The notes: generated by a model from the letters alone, not told the origin. A stretch of 8,187 nucleotides of DNA from Treponema sp. (GCA_031266695.1 JAISAK010000344.1:1-8187); one strand, 5' to 3'. Shown: positions 1 to 6,715, counted from the first letter of the stretch. Program-made: numbers and translations.

Positions 1-1800
1 GGCAAAAGAGACGCAAAAGGCGGCGGCGAAACAAATACGGCGGATTGGCGTAAGTTTGATATAGACGCCCGCATACTTCACGCTATGGTAAAGGGCCTTG
101 ACGACTATATTGAGGCGGACGTTCTTGAGCTTCAAAAAAACCGCAAAGATCCCCTGGAAATTGTTGAAGGGCCTCTAATGGAGGGCATGAAAAAGGTCGG
201 GGAACTCTTCGGCAAGGGGAAAATGTACCTTCCCCAGGTAATTCGAAGCGCCCGGGTGATGAAAAAAGCCGTTGCCGCTCTGGAACCCTATATCCAGGAA
301 GGAAAAACCGCTTCAAGGGGCCCGAAAATCCTTCTTGCGACGGTAAAAGGGGATGTTCACGACATTGGAAAGGGCATTGTCGGCGTGGTTTTGGGCTGTA
401 ACGGCTACGATGTTATAGATTTGGGGGTTATGATCCCGGCGGAACAGATTTTGGAAGCCGCGGAAAAGCAAAAAGTCAGTATGATAGGCCTTTCGGGGCT
501 TATTTCTCCTTCTCTTGATGAAATGGTGATAGTCGCCGGGGAGATGGAAAAGCGAAAGATGCAGATACCCCTGCTTATCGGCGGGGCGGCCGCAAGTCTT
601 GCCCATACAAGCCTTAGAATTGCGCCGGAGTATTCAGGCCCCGTGATATACGTTCCCGATGCCGCGACAGCGGCCGAAACGGTTCGAGCCCTTATTTCAG
701 ATGAGGAAAAACCCCGGTTCCTGGAAAACATGGAGGAAAAATACCTGAAAGCCGCCGGCCGGCATAAGGAGATTTATTCCCGTATGGAAATACTTCCCCT
801 TGAAACAGCAAGGGTCAATAAGATACCATTGGTATCTTACATACCGATAAAATCTAAAATGGCCGGCATTATTGAACTGAATGATTATCCGGTGGATCGG
901 GTTATTCCCTATATTGATTGGAATACTTATTTTCGAACCTGGGAACTGGCGGATAAAACCTACCCAAGAGCTTTTGCCGCCGCCGAGGAAAAAAAAACTT
1001 TCTATGCCTTGCAGCAGAAACTTTTGGAGGACGCCCAGGCTATTCTTGGCCTGATCAAAAATAAGGGTCTCTTGAAACTCCGCGGCGTTATCGGAATTTT
1101 CCCGGCCGCTTCTTTTGGCGACGATGTCGCGCTGTACAATCCTGGGGATACAAATACCGAAATTGCCCGGTTTTGCTTTCTTCGCAGTCAGGAAAAGAAG
1201 CGCTGCGGCGCTTTTAACGCCTGTCTGTCGGATTTTATCGCCCCGGCCGGCGGCGGTACTCAATCCGGCAATGCCGGGCCTGTCGATTATCTTGGCCTGT
1301 TTGCCCTCAGCGCCGGGTTCGGCCTCCGCGAAGCCGTCAATGAATACCAGGCCCTTAATGACGATTACAACGCCATAATCCTGGCTACCCTGGCAAACAC
1401 TCTTGCCGAAGCTTTTACCGAAGAAATTCATCTTCGTCTCCGCCGTGAATGGTGGGGCTATTCCCCTGACGAGAATCTTTCCGTTGAAGATATTTTCAAG
1501 GAGAAATATGCCGGTATTCGTCCGGCTTTCGGTTATCCCATCAGCCCCGATCATGGCGACAAGCAAATCGCCTTTGAAGCGCTTGAAGCGCGCGGGCGCT
1601 GCGGCGTGGAGCTTTCTTCTTCCTCGATGATGATCCCGGCCGCTTCCTCCTGCGGTATGTTCATCGCGAATCCTTTTTCCTATTATTTCGGTATCGGCCA
1701 GATAGCGGAGGATCAGGTTCACGACTGGGCAAGGCGTAAAGGCATTAGTATTGAAGAAGCCCGCAGGCGAATCGGAAATCTGGAACAGCCTCAGTTGTAA
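1..1800 (+). CDS. metH: Cobalamin-dependent methionine synthase, C-terminal half (partial at left edge)
   Basis: The reading frame is open from base 1 and gives 599 residues, so the N-terminal homocysteine- and folate-binding modules lie outside the window. MetH transfers a methyl group from methyltetrahydrofolate to homocysteine through cobalamin in the cytoplasm. Residues about 15-98 are the four-helix cap, ending in GKGKMYLPQVI. Residues about 105-230 are the B12-binding Rossmann domain: the DxHxxG motif reads DVHDIG (D118, H120, G123, with H120 the expected lower cobalt ligand), followed by GLSGLISPSLDEM and LLIGGAAAS. The rest is the AdoMet-dependent reactivation domain, recognised from IDWNTYFRTWELADK, DFIAPAGGG, RPAFGYPISPDH and SYYFGIGQIAEDQV. 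The usual GYPACP in the AdoMet-binding motif reads GYPISP here. The ATG at 85 is internal, because cap-domain homology (ADWRKFDIDARILHAMVKG) continues upstream of it. The gene converges on the minus-strand gene ending at 1846. Confidence 0.96.
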   Translation, partial: GKRDAKGGGETNTADWRKFDIDARILHAMVKGLDDYIEADVLELQKNRKDPLEIVEGPLMEGMKKVGELFGKGKMYLPQVIRSARVMKKAVAALEPYIQEGKTASRGPKILLATVKGDVHDIGKGIVGVVLGCNGYDVIDLGVMIPAEQILEAAEKQKVSMIGLSGLISPSLDEMVIVAGEMEKRKMQIPLLIGGAAASLAHTSLRIAPEYSGPVIYVPDAATAAETVRALISDEEKPRFLENMEEKYLKAAGRHKEIYSRMEILPLETARVNKIPLVSYIPIKSKMAGIIELNDYPVDRVIPYIDWNTYFRTWELADKTYPRAFAAAEEKKTFYALQQKLLEDAQAILGLIKNKGLLKLRGVIGIFPAASFGDDVALYNPGDTNTEIARFCFLRSQEKKRCGAFNACLSDFIAPAGGGTQSGNAGPVDYLGLFALSAGFGLREAVNEYQALNDDYNAIILATLANTLAEAFTEEIHLRLRREWWGYSPDENLSVEDIFKEKYAGIRPAFGYPISPDHGDKQIAFEALEARGRCGVELSSSSMMIPAASSCGMFIANPFSYYFGIGQIAEDQVHDWARRKGISIEEARRRIGNLEQPQL

Positions 1801-1822
1801 AAGCTGTTCAAAAACCAACCGA

Positions 1823-1850
1823 ATCTGAAATTCAGCATCCGAAATTCAGC
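1823..1850. repeat. Two tandem copies of a 14-bp repeat in the convergent gap
   Basis: ATCTGAAATTCAGC (1823-1836) is followed directly by ATCCGAAATTCAGC (1837-1850), differing at one base. The unit contains the small palindrome CTGAAATTCAG. The second copy overlaps the TGA stop of the minus-strand gene (1848-1846). The whole gap between the two converging stops is only 45 bp, and no classical GC-rich hairpin with a T-run is visible in it. Any role in ending transcription is a guess. Confidence 0.6.
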
Positions 1851-3969
1851 CCGCCGGATCGGGGCGATCCTTTTCCCGCTGTTTCAGCGTCTGTTTGAAA
1901 ATAAAATCGGCGTCAATTTTGTTTTCAACCCCCGAAAGCGGCACAACTCCGTCCCTGTTAACACTGCGGAACAAAGGCCCCGGGCGGCCTTCATAGGCCC
2001 AGCTTGATTCGTTGTTAACCAGGTGATCCAGTACGATTATCACCGACAGGGTAAAGAAAATCAGGGAAGCGTTATTTCTTTTTTTCGGGGAAAGAATAGC
2101 GTCAAGCCGCATGGAAGCCGGGTTAGGCACTTCAAAATTGTAGGGCTCCCAGGGATTGTCGATTCCGTCACAGGGAGCCTGCTTTTCGGCGCCGCCCAGG
2201 CGGTTGCCCTGTTCAATGCCCACGGCTACCGCGGTAAGGTACTTGCGGAAAAGGCGTACCTCCGGGTAAATAGCGGTGATATCCCCTTTTTGGAAAGGCG
2301 GCGGCCCGATGGATTCAAACTTGTAATAGGGGAGAAAATAAAGCCGTTTAAGCCAGTGGAGTTCATTCAGGCAGCGCTTTGCGTAAACGGAAGTTTTTGA
2401 TTCGGCGGCATTTTCCAGAATACGACAGTATTCGGTCAGCCGCGGAAGGTACTCTTTATTAAAGCTTTCATCAATATATTTCTGCCAATTGTTGATAATA
2501 CTGCCAAGATAATCATCTACCCTGACGGCATTCCCATCCGATCCGGCAATTGTTCCAAAGCTGACATAGCGAAGGGCAAAGCAGAATTCGCCTACAATAC
2601 GCATCAGAATAGCCGTCTGCTGCAGGGGATCGGTGGGCGCGATAAGGTCGTATCCCCTTTTCAGGCCGAAGATATCGGTAAAATAAGGATACAGATCGGG
2701 GTATGTTTTTAGCCGGTCCCAGCCGGCCTTTGGGAAAAGAATTTCCAGGGTTGAAAGCCCCCTGTCCAGCGATTTCTGCTCGGATTCCCTGGCTTTTCGC
2801 TTAATTACTTCGGGATCGTTGGGGTCTTCGTCTTCCGTACCCTGCTCCGCCGCCGCTTCGGCTTCTTCTTTTTCTACATCCTCCCGAAGCGCTTCCGTGC
2901 CGGCATTTTCCGCCTGCTGGACATTCATTTCTATAGCGTTAATACAATCATTCTCGGTAACGTTGAGAAAGGCCAAATAACGGTTTCGGCGGTCAATAAA
3001 AAAACGATCATACGGAAGCCATCTGTCGGAAAGCAGCTTCATCAGCAGGGGATACAGAAGGTAATGAATATCCTTGCGGACATCGTTGAAGGAAACAAGG
3101 GCAATTCGTATAAGGCCCTGGTATTTTTCCTTTGCGCTTATGGGATTTTCAAGGGACAGTATTTTATAGAGCAGTTTGTACGCGCCTTTGATATGTATAT
3201 CCGGATCCAGCCGTTCCAGAATGAAAAGAGGTTTATAGATAGCCCTGAGGATATCGGCAAATTCGGAAACCTTCGCCGTGCGCGGGTGGGACTGGATCTT
3301 CGCCATATCCGTGGTGATTCGCTCAATATTCCAGTAGCGGATTGTATCCAAAACAGAAAAGACAAAGGGAGACGTTTTTTTCATCTGTTCACTGCGCTTC
3401 ATATTGTTCCGGGGGAAAAGAGCCCTTGTTGTGGTTACAAGTTTTTCAATACGCCGATAGTATTCGTTCATCCGCTTGTTCACAAAACGGGGATTCACAT
3501 AGTCCGGCGATTCACCCAAAAAGGAAAACAGGGCGAACATGGCCTGGGTGCTGTTTTTTATATCGAATTCGGGCTGCGCCGCGTAACGGTCCATTTTTAA
3601 GCGCTCAAAATAGGGCGTTCTTAGCTGTACCGAGGGATCGTCCGCAGGGTCGCCCGGCCCGGCCCGGGGAATTGCCTTTTTAAGGCTTTTTTCGTCAACA
3701 TCGTCGAGGCTTGCAACCTCTACCACGCGGCGGGGGCTGCTTTTGCCGGAATTGCCGCGTCCCTTGACGCGCAGTTCCACTGTTTCCCGCCTGGTTTTTT
3801 GCGCGGGCCTGTTCTTTCCGGGCTCTTCTTTTTTGTTCCGCTCATAACCGACTTCGCCCCCAAGAATCCGGGCCATTCTTTTTGCTTCCTGGGTGTCAAG
3901 GTTTCCTAAATGTCCCCGTACCCGATCAAGTTCACCGGGCGCATAGATTGCCTTGGTTTTTTTTGCCAT
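1846..3969 (-). CDS. Uncharacterised conserved-type protein, 707 aa
   Basis: I do not recognise a family. The ATG at 3969 lies 2 bp after the stop of the upstream DUF2804 gene, so translation is probably coupled. A TTG start at 4008 would overlap that gene and is less likely. Residues 1 to about 110 are strongly basic, low in complexity and probably disordered (KKTKAIY at the start, many K/R/E/P). A mostly helical body rich in aromatic and charged residues follows. It is split by a very acidic linker at about residues 362-388 (EKEEAEAAAEQGTEDEDPND). A long C-terminal part contains GLKRGYDLIAPTDPLQQ and, near residues 628-645, a hydrophobic run (SLIFFTLSVIIVLDHLV) that could be a buried helix or a weak membrane segment. 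There is no signal peptide, nucleotide-binding motif or metal motif. The basic N-terminus suggests contact with nucleic acid or the envelope, but that is speculation. Coding status is well supported by length and by position in the operon. Confidence 0.85.
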   Translation of the reverse strand: MAKKTKAIYAPGELDRVRGHLGNLDTQEAKRMARILGGEVGYERNKKEEPGKNRPAQKTRRETVELRVKGRGNSGKSSPRRVVEVASLDDVDEKSLKKAIPRAGPGDPADDPSVQLRTPYFERLKMDRYAAQPEFDIKNSTQAMFALFSFLGESPDYVNPRFVNKRMNEYYRRIEKLVTTTRALFPRNNMKRSEQMKKTSPFVFSVLDTIRYWNIERITTDMAKIQSHPRTAKVSEFADILRAIYKPLFILERLDPDIHIKGAYKLLYKILSLENPISAKEKYQGLIRIALVSFNDVRKDIHYLLYPLLMKLLSDRWLPYDRFFIDRRNRYLAFLNVTENDCINAIEMNVQQAENAGTEALREDVEKEEAEAAAEQGTEDEDPNDPEVIKRKARESEQKSLDRGLSTLEILFPKAGWDRLKTYPDLYPYFTDIFGLKRGYDLIAPTDPLQQTAILMRIVGEFCFALRYVSFGTIAGSDGNAVRVDDYLGSIINNWQKYIDESFNKEYLPRLTEYCRILENAAESKTSVYAKRCLNELHWLKRLYFLPYYKFESIGPPPFQKGDITAIYPEVRLFRKYLTAVAVGIEQGNRLGGAEKQAPCDGIDNPWEPYNFEVPNPASMRLDAILSPKKRNNASLIFFTLSVIIVLDHLVNNESSWAYEGRPGPLFRSVNRDGVVPLSGVENKIDADFIFKQTLKQREKDRPDPAG

Positions 3970-3971
3970 AC

Positions 3972-5021
3972 TTATACCCGCAGATAAATTTTCTTTCCCC
4001 TTCCCCAAAGGTTTCGCACCTGGATCTGTTCTCCGTCGGTACTAACCAGCATACCATTATAATAGCCCATCGGCATATCAAATTCGGCTCTTGTTATAAA
4101 AAGATTGGCGTCTTCTTTGTGCTGCTCCTTAGGCGTAAATACCAGATCAACCATACCCTCCACATCCTGTATAATCCAGTCCGATTCGCTTCCTCCCGGC
4201 ATGGTAATCCGTACCGGGGGCAGGGGGCTTAAACGGCCCTTAACCCAAAGAGCGTTTTCATTGTTCCGGTGAGTTTCCCTGGTCTGATTTTCCACTATAT
4301 GAAAGCCGAAACGCCGGCCTTCACCGTCAAAATCCATGCCGCTGCACAGAGTCTCCCGCAGGCGGTAAGGGAAAAACCCCTTGCAATCGCAGAAAATTCC
4401 GCTGCACTGCTCCGGGTCAAGGCTGATATGTTTTCCCTCAAAAACAATATCCCCCCGTACCGCCGTCAGCGCCTTAAAGGCATAGAGCGGCCGCTGTTCC
4501 GTAAAACCCAGGGATACCGCCATAGGCGTGACCACGGCGCTGCTCATATCGTACTCCGCATGGGCGGTAAAAGCCGGCCTTCCGCGGGCGGCTTCTATAT
4601 TCAGATCCAGCCTGATGGTATCCGCGTCAAGCCAGCTGTGAATACGGAAAAAAAAGCCGTAGGAGCGGCTGTCCACGGAGGCATTGTCCAGGGAACGGGG
4701 CAGCCTCCAGCCGCCGCCCGGTATTATTTTTCGGAAGGTGAAGTGTCTGCCGTTTTCCTGATCGTGCAGAAAAACCTGAGCTGTCCGGCAGAGTTTTATA
4801 TTCCCCAGAAGGGCTTCAATAAAAAAACGCTTGTTCCGGATACTGAAATATTCCCATTCCTTGATCCGGTTGTTCCTTATCCAGCGCGGAAGAGGAACCC
4901 GATAAGGCCGGCGTATATCAAGAAGGTCAACCTCGTCAAAGGCCCGGTCCCAGGTTCCCTGCAGAGGTTTTCCGTCTTCAATGGGGGAAGCCCTTGGGGT
5001 CCGGATTTCCCTTGTATACAT
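3972..5021 (-). CDS. DUF2804 family protein
   Basis: A 349-residue protein whose layout matches the DUF2804 family, which has no established biochemical role. Hallmarks in order: EVDLLDIRRPYR then PLPRWIRNNRIKEWEYF (residues 30-59), the N-terminal signature; GWRLPRSL (104-111); KGFFPYR (214-220); the conserved NQTRETHRNNENALW (245-259) followed by KGRLSPLPPV; then MVDLVFTP and a C-terminal beta-rich stretch ending in GRGKKIYLRV. Predicted to be cytoplasmic and mostly beta strand; there is no signal peptide or membrane helix. Length is about what is usual for the family, so it looks intact. The ATG at 5021 is chosen because a good -35/-10 pair ends just 7 bp before it and no Shine-Dalgarno precedes it, which suggests a leaderless mRNA. 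The 707-aa gene follows after 2 bp, so the two products may work together. Family assignment is from memory of the motifs. Confidence 0.87.
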   Translation of the reverse strand: MYTREIRTPRASPIEDGKPLQGTWDRAFDEVDLLDIRRPYRVPLPRWIRNNRIKEWEYFSIRNKRFFIEALLGNIKLCRTAQVFLHDQENGRHFTFRKIIPGGGWRLPRSLDNASVDSRSYGFFFRIHSWLDADTIRLDLNIEAARGRPAFTAHAEYDMSSAVVTPMAVSLGFTEQRPLYAFKALTAVRGDIVFEGKHISLDPEQCSGIFCDCKGFFPYRLRETLCSGMDFDGEGRRFGFHIVENQTRETHRNNENALWVKGRLSPLPPVRITMPGGSESDWIIQDVEGMVDLVFTPKEQHKEDANLFITRAEFDMPMGYYNGMLVSTDGEQIQVRNLWGRGKKIYLRV

Positions 5022-5057
5022 TAAACTAAGTATACTTTATTTCCGGCGCTTTTTAAA
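5022..5057 (-). promoter_or_regulatory. Sigma70-like promoter of the DUF2804 operon, probably leaderless
   Basis: On the minus strand, TTTAAA (5057-5052) is separated by exactly 17 bp from TATACT (5034-5029), which matches TATAAT at 5 of 6 bases. Only 7 bases (TAGTTTA) lie between the -10 box and the ATG at 5021. Transcription starting the usual 6-8 bp downstream of the -10 box would therefore begin at or next to the start codon. No purine-rich ribosome binding site is present, in keeping with a leaderless transcript. The promoter lies 24 bp downstream of the end of the large palindrome. Confidence 0.6.
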
Positions 5058-5081
5058 GTCCGCGTAAAATATATACAAGGT

Positions 5082-5318
5082 AAGAGCTTATACCCAGGCG
5101 GTACAAATGAAACCAACGGTTGCCACAGCGGGAGACGCCCAAAGCCGCCATGAACGACTCTGGAATTCCCTGCCGAAGCAGACTTCAAACCTCTGGTTTC
5201 GAACCTTCGGTTCGAGGGCTGCGAAGGCGGATTCTACAGGCAAGTGAATGGCGGCTTTGGGCGTCTCCCGCTGTGGCAGATATTCTTTTCATTCGTAATG
5301 CTTGGGGTATAAGCTCTT
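5082..5318. repeat. Imperfect palindromic element of about 237 bp, MITE-like or long hairpin
   Basis: The outer arms are a perfect 14-bp inverted repeat: AAGAGCTTATACCC (5082-5095) and GGGTATAAGCTCTT (5305-5318). The core arms are a perfect 31-bp inverted repeat, 5121-5151 against 5248-5278, starting TGCCACAGCGGGAGACGCCC. Between outer and core arms the two sides are diverged but alignable (TACAAATGAAAC against TACGAATGAAAA after reverse complementing). The 96-bp centre continues the symmetry weakly and holds two small hairpins placed evenly about base 5200: AAACC-TCT-GGTTT (5187-5199) and TCGAACC-TTC-GGTTCGA (5199-5215). It fills the gap between two co-directional minus-strand genes and touches the stop codon of the upstream one. 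No target-site duplication was evident. It may be a non-autonomous mobile repeat, a transcript-stabilising or terminating hairpin, or both. Confidence 0.85.
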
Positions 5319-6269
5319 TTAGGGGATAAAACCCTCCAGCCAGTGCCAAACCGGCGTGGAAAGCTCCGATGAAAAAGGATTGGCCCGGTTGAAATCCGGC
5401 AGCCAGCCTGAATCCGTTACAAGTTCCTGGCAAAAGCCGTCTTCTATGCCAAATTCTTCAAGCCAGCCGACGGCGGTTTCATATTCCTTTTTGCTTACAA
5501 AACGCGCGGGAGGATCCGGGCTTTTGTCCAAAACCGGGCTTTCAACCGGCGTGTATTGAGTCATCAGCGAAAAAAGGGCGCGTCCCCGGCTGTTTTTCGC
5601 AAACCAGCGCAGAACTTCCCGGGTGGACTCGAGGCAGCCGGGCAGCAGCAAATGGCGGATTATAACCTGCCCCGGCCGGTATTCCATCATTTTGAGGATT
5701 GCGGCGGCGGCGGCTTCGGGGTAGCCGGGAGCGCGAAAAAAACGGCCGGCCAGACCCTTGTCCAGGGTTTTCAGATCCGGCAGATACATGTCGATCCGGC
5801 TCCGGAGCAGTTCAAGGGCCTCTGCGCTTTCATAGGCGGAAGTATTCCACAAAGCCGGTATGCGGAGTCCGGCGATTCGGGCGGCGTCGAGGCCTTTGGC
5901 TATGGCGGGAACGGCGTGGCTTCCGGTAACAATGTTAATGTTCCCGGCGCCCCGGTTTTGCAGGGCAAGGCATATTTCCGCAAATTCGGCGGGGCTTACG
6001 GCCCGGCCCATCCCTCTCCGCGAAATCTGATGATTTTGGCAAAACACGCAGCCCAGATTACAGCCGCTTACAAAGATCGCGCCCGATCCGCCCGAACCGG
6101 TAATGGGCGGCTCCTCGCCCCGGTGAACGGACGCGGAGGCAAGGCGAAGCCCGGCGTTTTCCCCGCAGAAGCCGGGGCTGCCGGCCGTATCGTTCACTTT
6201 GCCGAGCCGGTTTGCTCCGCAGCGCCGGGGGCAAAGAAGGCAATTGGCATAATAAGAATTATACTCCAT
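5319..6269 (-). CDS. PflX-type (COG1313) radical SAM iron-sulfur protein
   Basis: A 316-residue relative of pyruvate formate-lyase activating enzymes. An N-terminal cysteine cluster, C10-x2-C13-x3-C17 with C35 (YYANCLLCPRRCGANR ... GFCGENAG), is typical of the PflX branch and may hold an extra iron-sulfur centre. The radical SAM signature C70-x3-C74-x2-C77 (SGCNLGCVFCQNHQIS) binds the 4Fe-4S cluster that cleaves AdoMet. Further family marks are GNINIVTGSHAVPAI (109-123), LWNTSAYES, DMYLPDLKTLD, VIIRHLLLPGCLEST and SLMTQYTPVE. Length is normal for the family, and the end (NPFSSELSTPVWHW) looks complete. The substrate is not known; no glycyl-radical enzyme lies in the window. The ATG at 6269 is preferred over the TTG at 6305: homology to the family begins there, and the extra upstream codons are occupied by a promoter. 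The product is cytoplasmic and expected to be oxygen-sensitive. Confidence 0.92.
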   Translation of the reverse strand: MEYNSYYANCLLCPRRCGANRLGKVNDTAGSPGFCGENAGLRLASASVHRGEEPPITGSGGSGAIFVSGCNLGCVFCQNHQISRRGMGRAVSPAEFAEICLALQNRGAGNINIVTGSHAVPAIAKGLDAARIAGLRIPALWNTSAYESAEALELLRSRIDMYLPDLKTLDKGLAGRFFRAPGYPEAAAAAILKMMEYRPGQVIIRHLLLPGCLESTREVLRWFAKNSRGRALFSLMTQYTPVESPVLDKSPDPPARFVSKKEYETAVGWLEEFGIEDGFCQELVTDSGWLPDFNRANPFSSELSTPVWHWLEGFIP

Positions 6270-6305
6270 AATTAGCTTTATACTGGAATTCCCCGGTGAA
6301 AGCAA
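6270..6305 (-). promoter_or_regulatory. Sigma70-like promoter of the radical SAM gene, probably leaderless
   Basis: On the minus strand, TTGCTT (6305-6300) is followed after 17 bp by TATAAA (6282-6277, 5 of 6 matches to TATAAT). Just 7 bases (GCTAATT) then precede the ATG at 6269. No Shine-Dalgarno is visible. The geometry is the same as at the DUF2804 gene, with 17-bp spacer and 7-bp gap, which strengthens both predictions. The first three bases of the -35 box are also the TTG that would otherwise be read as an alternative start codon. Confidence 0.55.
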
Positions 6306-6540
6306 ACCTAATGTAAAAAAGATGTAAGGCTAAAAATATCACTATAAACTTGTTTCCCCGCTCCCGGAAAGTTTGTTCAAATTTTGAACAACTTTCCTGT
6401 TGGAATGTTGAACAAGGGAAAAAACTGTGATATGTTTTAGAATTGACGGGCATAAAGCCCGGGATAAAGCTGACGGAAACTTTTTTGGTTTCCGGAAAAG
6501 CGAAGTCTGGCAAGCCTGTTTCGGCGGCGGCCGGATTATG
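6306..6540. other. Divergent intergenic region, left part, no convincing gene
   Basis: AT-rich at the left, and no open frame here resembles a known protein. Besides the TTGTTCAA palindrome listed separately, it holds two small hairpins: CGGGC-ATAAA-GCCCG at 6446-6460 and CGGAAAC-(7 nt)-GTTTCCG at 6474-6494. A weak plus-strand promoter-like pair is TTGAAC (6408-6413), 17 bp, TATGTT (6431-6436), each 4 of 6 matches. A small RNA in this stretch cannot be ruled out, but nothing proves one. Confidence 0.4.
6366..6415. promoter_or_regulatory. TTGTTCAA palindrome with a third half-site, operator-like
   Basis: GGAAAGTTTGTTCAAA (6366-6381) faces TTTGAACAACTTTCC (6383-6397) across a single T; the arms pair fully apart from one extra T in the left arm. 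The core half-site TTGTTCAA occurs at 6373-6380, inverted as TTGAACAA at 6384-6391, and again as TTGAACAA at 6408-6415. The spacing of 11 bp between the first two is about one helical turn. It lies between the divergent radical SAM and VanZ-like genes, so a dimeric regulator could bind here. Alternatively it is simply an RNA hairpin. Confidence 0.4.
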
Positions 6541-6546
6541 TATAAT
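6541..6546 (+). promoter_or_regulatory. Candidate -10 box upstream of the VanZ-like gene
   Basis: A perfect TATAAT lies on the plus strand, but the expected -35 region (around 6517-6523, TGTTTCG) is poor. If used, the transcript would start near 6553 and carry the inverted repeat at 6549-6629 in its leader ahead of the VanZ-like gene. A second box, TATAAA at 6650-6655, has no -35 at normal spacing. Confidence 0.3.
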
Positions 6547-6548
6547 AA

Positions 6549-6629
6549 GTTTTAAAAACCTTAGTCCTGTCGGACTACCCTATCGGACTGCCCTGCCGGA
6601 CTACCGGGGCGGGCGATGGTTTTTGAAAC
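6549..6629. repeat. Three tandem 13-bp repeats enclosed in an inverted repeat
   Basis: CCTGTCGGACTAC (6566-6578), CCTATCGGACTGC (6579-6591) and CCTGCCGGACTAC (6592-6604) are back-to-back copies of a unit close to CCTRYCGGACTRC. They sit inside a 12-bp inverted repeat with one mismatch: GTTTTAAAAACC (6549-6560) and GGTTTTTGAAAC (6618-6629). AGTCC-TGTC-GGACT (6563-6576) forms a small internal hairpin. The block lies in the presumed leader of the VanZ-like gene. A long frame crosses it, but the repeat unit is not a multiple of a protein motif and no protein character is seen. Confidence 0.65.
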
Positions 6630-6715
6630 AGCCTTGAATTTTTTATGGGTATAAATTTATCCTGAACGGAAAAAATATTCATCCTTTACTTTTAAAGCTT
6701 CCTGCTTTATTTATC

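Noticed and set aside
697..1818. A 373-codon open frame antisense to metH
   Set aside because: It lies opposite strongly conserved MetH sequence and has no recognisable motif; its openness follows from the codon bias of the real gene.
3970..4008. TTG at 4008 as an alternative start of the 707-aa gene
   Set aside because: It would overlap the DUF2804 coding end by 37 bp and adds only 13 low-complexity residues; the ATG 2 bp after the stop is the simpler choice.
4269..5024. A 251-codon plus-strand frame opposite the DUF2804 gene
   Set aside because: The minus strand has clear family motifs throughout; the plus-strand product is low-quality basic/proline-rich sequence with no family features.
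5199..5215. A tRNA T-arm-like sequence, GGTTCGA, in the centre of the palindrome
   Set aside because: No acceptor stem, anticodon arm or D-arm can be fitted around it; it is part of a small hairpin with a 3-nt loop.
5120..5433. Small open frames on both strands within the large palindrome
   Set aside because: Mirror-image DNA keeps frames open on both strands; the peptides show no conserved features.
5158..6293. An 11-bp match (CTGGAATTCCC) between the palindrome (5160-5170) and the radical SAM promoter region (6283-6293)
   Set aside because: It is short, contains the self-complementary GGAATTCC, and lacks any extended flanking similarity, so chance is sufficient.
6259..6513. An 84-codon minus-strand frame overlapping the start of the radical SAM gene
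   Set aside because: It crosses the TTGTTCAA palindrome and the radical SAM promoter, has no start signal, and its product looks like random non-coding translation.
6443..6637. A 64-codon plus-strand frame starting at TTG across the 13-bp repeats
   Set aside because: The start overlaps a hairpin, there is no good ribosome binding site, it runs through tandem DNA repeats and inverted-repeat arms, and the peptide has no protein-like pattern.
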